Below, one piece after another: positions 32,579 through 41,233 of a DNA stretch of 41,233 bases; position 1 is the stretch's first letter, and every line of letters begins with the position of its first letter. The stretch spans positions 1 through 41,233 of the forward strand of contig CALUPB010000023.1 of assembly GCA_944322585.1 (NCBI GenBank), written 5' to 3'. The notes beneath the pieces were generated by a model. It saw nothing but the letters and a program-made list of their open reading frames with translations, searched no databases and was not told the DNA's origin. This DNA is from an uncultured Bacteroidales bacterium (lineage in GTDB: Bacteria; Bacteroidota; Bacteroidia; Bacteroidales; UBA932). Position numbers and translations under genes: made by a program.

Positions 32579-32841
32579 TTCCCTTCTTTCCCGGAAACAG
32601 GACCCGGTGTCTCCACACAGGCTTCCACCCTGTCGTCCAGAACCCGGACGCAGCCGGACTTTACGGAGATGACGGTTTCCTGTCCGTCTGAGATATATCT
32701 GATGTCACCTGCATCAAGGCTTGTCAGAAGCGGGGCATGGCCGGGAAGCACTGTAAATCTTCCTGCCGTACCCGGAAAGGAGACTTCTTCGACAGTTCCG
32801 GAGTACAGGTTCCGTGTAGGGGAGACAATCACAAGTTCCAT
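32575..32841 (-). CDS. atpC: ATP synthase epsilon subunit, short form
   Basis: F1 rotor subunit of 88 residues, containing only the N-terminal beta-sandwich (VSPTRNLYSGTVEEVSFPGT, GRFTVLPGHAPLLTSLDAG). The C-terminal helical hairpin that brakes the enzyme in other bacteria is missing, as is usual in Bacteroidota. It lies 12 nt after atpD and overlaps atpB by 4 nt. Confidence 0.93.
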   Translation of the reverse strand: MELVIVSPTRNLYSGTVEEVSFPGTAGRFTVLPGHAPLLTSLDAGDIRYISDGQETVISVKSGCVRVLDDRVEACVETPGPVSGKEGK

Positions 32842-32853
32842 AGTCCGGCCTCC

Positions 32854-35968
<3,115 letters not shown>

Positions 35969-35996
35969 ATCCCATTAACTCCGGTTTTACAATTTA

Positions 35997-37838
35997 TCAT
36001 TCAGGTTTTACCTTGTCCATGAGGTTGCCTTCGAGAACGCGCGTCTCCAGATATTTCCTTGAAGACGAAATCTCGCCGGACAGATATTTCTCCACCAGGA
36101 GGGAGGCTATCGGCGCTGCCCATCTTGCTCCGAACGAACCGTGCTCCACATAGGCCGCTACAGCGATTTTCGGATTGTCTTTCGGGGCGAAACATATGAA
36201 TACGGAGTTGTCGTCTCCGCGCGGGTTCTGGGCTGTGCCCGTCTTTCCGCATATGTCGAGCCCTTTCACTGCCGCCACGGTAGCTGTCCCCCCGCTGCCG
36301 TAGCCGCTGTTGACAGCTCTGTACATTCCTTCGACGACTACAGGGAAATAGGACGTGTCCACGAGTGTGAACTGCTTTTCCCTGTATTTGCTGTCAATGG
36401 TGACATTTCCCGAATCCTTTATTATATGCGGGATGTAATAGTATCCCCTGTTGGCTATAGTGGAGCACAGGTTGGCAAGGTGCAGGGGTGTACAGCCTAT
36501 TTCGCCCTGCCCTATCGAGAGGGAGATGACTGTAGTCGCCTTCCATGCCCCGTCTCCGTAGACCTTGTCGTAATAGGCCGCATCCGGAATTGTCCCGCCG
36601 AGTTCTGCGGGGAAGTCGCTTCCGAGTTTCCGTCCGAACCCGAAACTCCTGACATATTCATCCCATTTGTCCAGTGCTTCACCGATGGAGGCGTATTTCC
36701 CGTTTTCCAGTATGCTTCGGAATACATAGCAGTAATAGGCGTTGCAGGACATCATTATAGATTCTTCCAGGTCGAGCGGCGAACGGTGGGCATGGCAACC
36801 GAGACGGCTGTTCCCGAAATAGTATCCCATATGGCAGGGATATTCGGTTTCGGGAGTCAGGACCCCTTCCTGCATCCCGATAAGCCCGTTTACGAGCTTG
36901 AACACCGATCCTGGCGGATATGGGGCCTGCACGGCCCTGTTGAACATCGGCTTGTACGGATCGTTCAGGATGTCCGAGTAATGGCTTCCGAAATCCGCCA
37001 GCACGTCCACATCTATTCCAGGGCTTGACACAAGAGTCAGAATCTCTCCGGTGGACGGCTCTATGGCCACGAGACTCCCCACCTTGTTCTGCATCAGCAT
37101 CTGTCCGTATTTCTGAAGGTCGGCGTCTATGGTGGCTGTGATGTCGTTGCCCGGTATGGCTTCCTTGTCCATTTCACCGTTTCTGTATCGGGATTCGATT
37201 TTATTGTGCGAGTTTCTCAGGAATATGGCATATCCTTTCTCTCCGCGCAGTTCCTTTTCCCTTGCAGCTTCGATTCCTGTCATTCCGGCATAGTCGCCGG
37301 CCGTATATTCTCCTTTATGCCTGTCGATATATTTCTGGTCGACTTCGGAGACATATCCCAGAAGGTTGCCTCCGGCATTGAAAGGGTATTCCCTCACACT
37401 CCTTTCCTGTCCTCTGAATCCAGGAAACCTGTATGCCACTTCCGCGAATTTCAAGTATGTTTCCGGGGACAGCTGCTTGAGCATCACTACACTCCGGTAA
37501 CCGATTTTCCTCCGGTTGCGGTAATAGTCTTCCATCTTTTCCCTGAGGAATTCCTCGCTGATTCCGAGTACACGGCAAAGTGCGAGAGTATCGAATTCGC
37601 CCACCTCTTTCGGTGTGACGATGAGGTCGTATGTAATCTTGTTCCCGACCAGTATCTTGCCGTTCCGGTCATGGATGATGCCTCTTGTGGGGTAGATGGT
37701 CTGGTATACCATAGAGTTGTTGGAGGCATCGATCTTGTAGCTCGTGTCTATTATCTGGATTACGAACAGCCTTCCTATGAGGATGGCGGCTGCGATCCCA
37801 AGTCCGATGAGAAGCCTGTCTTTCCTGTCTGCAGTCAT
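35997..37838 (-). CDS. mrdA: Penicillin-binding protein 2 (elongation transpeptidase)
   Basis: Class B PBP of 613 residues, inner-membrane anchored (helix at about residues 9-30), cross-linking peptidoglycan together with RodA. The non-catalytic pedestal starts with YPTRGIIHDRNGKIL. The transpeptidase motifs are SVFK (Ser311 nucleophile, Lys314), SCN (364-366) and KTGTA (from 532). The ATG at 37838 is 2 nt after the mreD stop; a TTG at 37844 would add two residues. Confidence 0.95.
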   Translation of the reverse strand: MTADRKDRLLIGLGIAAAILIGRLFVIQIIDTSYKIDASNNSMVYQTIYPTRGIIHDRNGKILVGNKITYDLIVTPKEVGEFDTLALCRVLGISEEFLREKMEDYYRNRRKIGYRSVVMLKQLSPETYLKFAEVAYRFPGFRGQERSVREYPFNAGGNLLGYVSEVDQKYIDRHKGEYTAGDYAGMTGIEAAREKELRGEKGYAIFLRNSHNKIESRYRNGEMDKEAIPGNDITATIDADLQKYGQMLMQNKVGSLVAIEPSTGEILTLVSSPGIDVDVLADFGSHYSDILNDPYKPMFNRAVQAPYPPGSVFKLVNGLIGMQEGVLTPETEYPCHMGYYFGNSRLGCHAHRSPLDLEESIMMSCNAYYCYVFRSILENGKYASIGEALDKWDEYVRSFGFGRKLGSDFPAELGGTIPDAAYYDKVYGDGAWKATTVISLSIGQGEIGCTPLHLANLCSTIANRGYYYIPHIIKDSGNVTIDSKYREKQFTLVDTSYFPVVVEGMYRAVNSGYGSGGTATVAAVKGLDICGKTGTAQNPRGDDNSVFICFAPKDNPKIAVAAYVEHGSFGARWAAPIASLLVEKYLSGEISSSRKYLETRVLEGNLMDKVKPE

Positions 37839-37840
37839 AT

Positions 37841-38350
37841 TCAATCCTCACTTGAGAGCATATGGATGGCTATGAGCGACAGAATATAGCTTGCCGCCAT
37901 GGATGCGCACAGCCTGGAAATGTTGAACCATACCGGGCGGGTTCCGGCTCCGTCCATTATGATGTAGATGGCAAAGAAAATGAGTTCGCACAGAGCGATG
38001 GAGGCAGACACTTTCCCGAGCCCGTTTTTACGGAATGAGAAACTTTCCTCTCTCTCCACGGTCTCCTCTCCGATAAAGGTCCGGATGATGTATTTCCTGG
38101 CCAGGGCTACCGGCACGAGGGACATGGCGTTGAGCCCGAGTACTGCATCGGAGAACACGTCAGTGGCGAGTCCGGTCGCAAATGCTATGACCATGGCAAG
38201 CGAGGTGTTGACAGACAGGGGAATGCAGAGAACCATGGCGGGAAGCATCGATAACGTGACATACATGCTGAAATGGAAATAGTTGCAGATGAACATCTGC
38301 ACTATCACCATCAGTATATATGTCAGGCCGATATTACGGTTTGTCTTCAT
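37841..38350 (-). CDS. mreD: Rod shape-determining protein MreD
   Basis: A 169-residue inner membrane protein with about five helices, small and poorly conserved as usual for MreD. The position between mreC and mrdA and the stretch TGLATDVFSDAVLGLNAMSL (59-78) support the call. It is part of the elongasome. The gene is preceded by a 110-nt gap containing a 16-bp tandem repeat, an unusually loose junction in an otherwise tight operon. Confidence 0.9.
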   Translation of the reverse strand: MKTNRNIGLTYILMVIVQMFICNYFHFSMYVTLSMLPAMVLCIPLSVNTSLAMVIAFATGLATDVFSDAVLGLNAMSLVPVALARKYIIRTFIGEETVEREESFSFRKNGLGKVSASIALCELIFFAIYIIMDGAGTRPVWFNISRLCASMAASYILSLIAIHMLSSED

Positions 38351-38381
38351 TGCCCTTCCTGTTTTTGGTCCTTATTGTTCT

Positions 38382-38445
38382 CTATCCCTGTTGCTTCCTA
38401 TCCCTGTTGCTTCCTGTTCCTGCTGCTTTCTATCCCTGCTGTTTC
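38382..38445 (-). repeat. Four 16-bp tandem repeats between mreC and mreD
   Basis: Units starting at plus-strand positions 38382, 38398, 38414 and 38430 follow the pattern CTATCCCTGTTGCTTC; the first two are identical and the others differ at a few sites. It lies wholly in the untranslated junction, 32 nt before the mreD ATG. Confidence 0.85.
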
Positions 38446-38460
38446 AATGTTCCAGCATCC

Positions 38461-39498
38461 TTATTCCGACAGCCCCTCCAGTTCTTCTATTTCCCCCTTG
38501 TCGATATTGCTTACTATGGTAACGTACCGCAACCTTCTGAAATCTTCGAAAAGAGTGACGTCTATGCTGAAAGACGAACCGTTTACGAGACGCTTTTTCC
38601 CTGTTGTTCCAAGGGGTATGTCAGGAGGGAATATGGCGGAGAAACCGCTGGTGAATACGGTATCTCCTGCACTGACGGCAATATGGTGGGGGATTCCGTC
38701 CAGAGTTGCAGAACGGGTGTCCGTCCCTGTCCATACGAGTGTGCCCGTTGCTCCTTCCCTTCCGAGTCTGGCACTTACGGTCATGTCGTGGTTACAGAAT
38801 GATATCGCAAAGGAATAATGGTCGCTCACTGCATCTATGATACCGACTGCCCCTTGTCTCGTAATGACGCCTGACATGGGCTGGACACCGTCTTTACGAC
38901 CTTTGTCGATTATCATGTAATTGTGCTGCCGGTTGTTGCTGATCTTTCCGATTTCAGCCGGGATGTATCTGTATCGGCCCGCAGTGTCCGGCCCTTCCGC
39001 CGCACCGCTTCCCCGCTCTCCGACATTCCACTCCACTCCATCCGCAGTTCCGTCTTTCCGCTGCCGGACTGCCCTTGCTTTCTCCATCGCAGTTCCGTCC
39101 TTCCATTGTCCGTCTGTCCCTGCTGCCTTTGCCGCCGGGTCGCTACCGGCTCCCTCTGATGACCGGCTCCTGCTGCCGTCTCCGGCTCCGTCGGCCCATG
39201 TTCCTGTCCCGAATCCGTCTGATCCTCCTGTCCGGTCATCCGCCGCCATTTTTCGCAGTTCCATGAGCAGGGTATAGTTTTCTTCCGCCAGCCGCGCGTT
39301 CTCTTTCTTCAGTGAAAAATAGTCCCGGATCGATTCCGTCTTCCCCCACACTACTGACATGAAACCGTGTACCCCTTTCATGAACCATGTATTTTGCAGT
39401 CTGCCGTTATATATGACCATAACTGTAGCGGCTGTTTCCAGTACAATGAAGACAGCCGCTACGGTTATGTAAGATATGACGTTTCCTTTGCGGGGCAT
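38461..39498 (-). CDS. mreC: Rod shape-determining protein MreC with a large low-complexity insertion
   Basis: Inner-membrane anchored periplasmic scaffold that activates PBP2-RodA. A membrane helix (about 9-30) and a coiled-coil (about 55-85, with FSLKKENARLAEENYTLLME) precede the beta-domain, which starts near RYIPAEIGKISNNRQHNYMI and contains VITRQGAVGIIDAVSDHYS. At 345 residues it is longer than typical Bacteroidota MreC. The excess is residues 86-173, rich in Gly, Asp, Ala, Ser and Arg, exactly at the coiled-coil to beta-domain hinge. Two KDGTA units inside it reflect a 45-bp repeat. The frame is open and the flanks are family-like, so the protein should be functional. Confidence 0.9.
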   Translation of the reverse strand: MPRKGNVISYITVAAVFIVLETAATVMVIYNGRLQNTWFMKGVHGFMSVVWGKTESIRDYFSLKKENARLAEENYTLLMELRKMAADDRTGGSDGFGTGTWADGAGDGSRSRSSEGAGSDPAAKAAGTDGQWKDGTAMEKARAVRQRKDGTADGVEWNVGERGSGAAEGPDTAGRYRYIPAEIGKISNNRQHNYMIIDKGRKDGVQPMSGVITRQGAVGIIDAVSDHYSFAISFCNHDMTVSARLGREGATGTLVWTGTDTRSATLDGIPHHIAVSAGDTVFTSGFSAIFPPDIPLGTTGKKRLVNGSSFSIDVTLFEDFRRLRYVTIVSNIDKGEIEELEGLSE

Positions 39499-39567
39499 GT
39501 TATCTCACTCAAGTTTCGCAAGTTCACAATCGTTATTTGTGGATCTGTGCGGCTTGCGAAAGTCAAG

Positions 39568-40590
39568 TCATCTCATAAGGAACGGATAGCGATCTGTATG
39601 TTTGAGAGCCAGACATGTCCCTCGGGCAACGGCCCTGAGCGGATCCTCTGCTACGTGGAACGGGATGTTCACCTTGTCCGACAACCTCTTGTCGAGCCCT
39701 CTGAGCAGGGCTCCTCCTCCGGAAAGGAATATGCCGTTATCCACTATGTCCGCATAGAGTTCCGGCGGGGTCTGCTCCAATACATGCAGGATGGCGGATT
39801 CTATCTTGGCTATGCTTTTGTCAAGACAGTGGGCGACATCCTGATAGGTTACGGTTGCTTCAATCGGATGCGCAGTCATGAGATTCGGCCCCCTTACGAT
39901 GTAAGGTTCAGGCTCCACTTCCAGATCAGGAAGGACGGAGCCTACGGCTATCTTTATCTTTTCCGCCGTAATTTCTCCCACCTTTATGTTATGCTGCTGG
40001 CGCAGATAGCTTTGGATGTCTCCGGTCAGTTCGTCTCCTGCTACGCGGATACTGTTCTGGACCACAATCCCTCCGAGGGAGATAACGGCGATTTCCGTCG
40101 TGCCGCCTCCGATGTCGACTACCATGTTGCCTTTCGGGGCCTCCACGTCAAGACCTGCTCCGAGGGCCGCCGCCATAGGTTCGAATATGAGGTATACGTC
40201 ACGGCCTCCGGCATGTTCCGTAGAATCACGCACTGCCCTTATCTCAACTTCGGTACTTCCCGACGGGATGCCGACCACGATTTTCAGGTTCGGAGAGAAA
40301 AGAAACGAGCGGTTGCTGTTCACCTGTTTGATAAAGCCGCGTATCATCATCTCGGCAGCATTGAAATCCGCTATGACTCCGTCCTTGAGAGGGCGGATTG
40401 TCCTGATGCCCGGATTGACCTTTTCATGCATCAGTTTTGCCTTCTGTCCGAGGGCAATCAGTTTTCCGGTGTTGCTGTCAATTGCAAGTATGCTCGGCTC
40501 GTCAAGTATTATCTTGTCGTTCTGGAAAATGACGGTGTTTGCAGTCCCCAGATCGATCGCCAGTTCCTGTGTCAAAAAAGAGAATCCCAT
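39568..40590 (-). CDS. mreB: Rod shape-determining protein MreB (actin homologue)
   Basis: Cytoplasmic actin-like ATPase of 340 residues that forms membrane filaments directing the elongasome. The N-terminal amphipathic segment GFSFLTQ is followed by phosphate loop 1 DLGTANT (13-19). Phosphate 2 is MVVDIGGGTTEIAVISLGGI and the adenosine motif is GIFLSGGGALLRGLD. FEPMAAALGAGL is the usual connecting stretch. It is the first gene of the mreBCD-mrdA-rodA operon, 69 nt before mreC, with a leader that may start near 40688. Confidence 0.97.
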   Translation of the reverse strand: MGFSFLTQELAIDLGTANTVIFQNDKIILDEPSILAIDSNTGKLIALGQKAKLMHEKVNPGIRTIRPLKDGVIADFNAAEMMIRGFIKQVNSNRSFLFSPNLKIVVGIPSGSTEVEIRAVRDSTEHAGGRDVYLIFEPMAAALGAGLDVEAPKGNMVVDIGGGTTEIAVISLGGIVVQNSIRVAGDELTGDIQSYLRQQHNIKVGEITAEKIKIAVGSVLPDLEVEPEPYIVRGPNLMTAHPIEATVTYQDVAHCLDKSIAKIESAILHVLEQTPPELYADIVDNGIFLSGGGALLRGLDKRLSDKVNIPFHVAEDPLRAVARGTCLALKHTDRYPFLMR

Positions 40591-40979
40591 TGTTTCTTCA
40601 CGTTAATTCAAAACCGGTCGTAAAATTACGGAAAAAACTCAATATAACAGGAGAAGCCGTTTAAATTTTTATCAAAAATTCTTATTCATATCCGCAAAAA
40701 TACCTGCCTTGCTTAGAAACTGTTTAAAATTTCATCCAAAATTCTGTATGGCTCTTTCCGGCCTGCCCGTCCCTTCTTTTTTCAGTCAGACAGTACGGCT
40801 ATCCTTTTCAAAAGGAAGAACCGGCCGATCTCGAAAATATCTCATTTATAATGACGAAAATCAGACAGCTTCTCAGTCGGGGCGGAATGCTCCGGAACGT
40901 AAATTCCTTCTACCGCTTTGCGGCTGCCCCTTTCGAATGTCCCCTGGACAGTTTCATGAAACGTTCACGGTTTTCTATG
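40591..40979. other. mreB leader and gene-free stretch
   Basis: Holds the mreB promoter region and an imperfect direct repeat (40659-40685 and 40722-40749, GTTTAAA then AAAATTCT, period 63). From 40750 to 40979 I see no gene, promoter or strong hairpin. Confidence 0.5.
40695..40702 (-). promoter_or_regulatory. Probable -7 box of the mreB operon
   Basis: TATTTTTG on the minus strand (40702 to 40695) fits TAnnTTTG and gives a leader of about 100 nt. A weaker TAATTTTA at 40628-40621 would give a leader of about 25 nt. Neither has a clear -33. Confidence 0.45.
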
Positions 40980-41233
40980 CCAAGGTCCTGTCACTGTTCC
41001 AGGTCTGCGAGGTTTCGACAGACCTGGCACACTCGCCCTCGTCAGAGGCCGCTCCAGGGCCTGTTACCGTTCCAGGTCTGCGAGGTTTCGACAGACCTGG
41101 AACACTCGCCCTCGTCAGAGGCCGCTCCAGGGCCTGTTACCGTTCCAGGTCTGCGAGGTTTCGACAGACCTGGCACACTCGCCCTCGTCAGAGGCCGCTC
41201 CAGGGCCTGTCACTGTTCCAGGTCTGCGAGGTT
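40980..41233 (-). repeat. 73-bp tandem repeat array, reversed, running off the window end
   Basis: Units start with GTTCCAGGTCTG at 40996, 41069, 41142 and 41215 (period 73). Read on the minus strand they match the array at 25996-26250: the same CCAGGTCTG / CAGACCTGG hairpin with an 11-nt loop, then GAGCGGCCTCTGACGAGG. The units here are almost identical (the few differences include TTACC or TCACT before the hairpin), so this array is younger or better homogenised than the other. Its right end is outside the window. Confidence 0.92.

Noticed and set aside
39367-40623. 418-codon open frame opposite mreB
   Set aside because: It is antisense to a fully conserved gene, has no family resemblance, and such long shadow frames recur opposite atpB, hemD-rnpA and ahcY as a result of codon bias.

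Overview
This window looks like a chromosomal segment of a Bacteroidales bacterium (phylum Bacteroidota). The evidence is phylum-typical families (DUF4271, DUF4251, DUF4136 and DUF2723 proteins), an F-type ATP synthase operon in the order atpD-C-B-E-F-H-A-G, a hemD-rnpA-yidD cluster behind a DUF4271 gene, and repeated matches to the Bacteroidota promoter (-33 TTTG, 19-21 bases, -7 TAnnTTTG) with few Shine-Dalgarno sites. Genus cannot be fixed by reading alone. I see no plasmid, phage, transposase or CRISPR signal. The gene content is almost entirely housekeeping; the unusual material is repetitive DNA, both between and inside genes.

Layout. 1-569: two 121-bp structured repeats and part of a third, the last of which carries the promoter of the first gene. 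570-2222: a LolD-type ATPase and a TrmN6-type tRNA methyltransferase. 2267-5609 (minus): a split transketolase followed by an ECF sigma factor, a one-pass membrane protein (putative anti-sigma) and a small periplasmic protein. 5694-9429: lepA, a family 2 glycosyltransferase and menA. 9490-12537 (minus): SUI1/YciH, DUF4271, hemD, rnpA, yidD and menG. 12686-15769: a large DUF2723 membrane protein. 15785-18857 (minus): an aminopeptidase P, a DUF456 protein and an RlmI-like methyltransferase. 19110-21078: three exported envelope proteins. 21232-21317: tRNA-Leu(UAA). 21540-23708: yhcH, comF and a 5'-truncated glycosidase remnant. 23851-25368: ahcY. 25369-26381: a repeat-rich gap. 26382-40590 (all minus): fabG, the full ATP synthase operon, and rodA-mrdA-mreD-mreC-mreB. 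40591-41233: the mreB leader and a second tandem-repeat array running off the end.

How the genes work together. The mre/mrd block makes the cell-elongation machine, atp makes ATP, menA and menG perform the last two steps of menaquinone synthesis, hemD belongs to tetrapyrrole synthesis, and rnpA, lepA, trmN6, SUI1 and the tRNA serve RNA processing and translation. AhcY removes the S-adenosylhomocysteine made by the several methyltransferases present.

Main oddities. (1) A 73-bp hairpin-bearing tandem repeat occurs as two arrays of opposite orientation, at 26.0 and 41.0 kb, bracketing the fabG-atp-rod-mre block. (2) Six conserved proteins (TrmN6, the RlmI-like methyltransferase, ComF, AhcY, AtpB, MreC) carry hydrophilic in-frame insertions; in AhcY, AtpB and MreC these are visibly built from tandem duplications of 42, 240, 90 and 45 bp. 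(3) The promoter of the LolD gene lies in a copy of a repeat whose two neighbouring copies differ by one base and look like silent promoters. No fully new gene system is evident; the repeat biology is the most promising lead.
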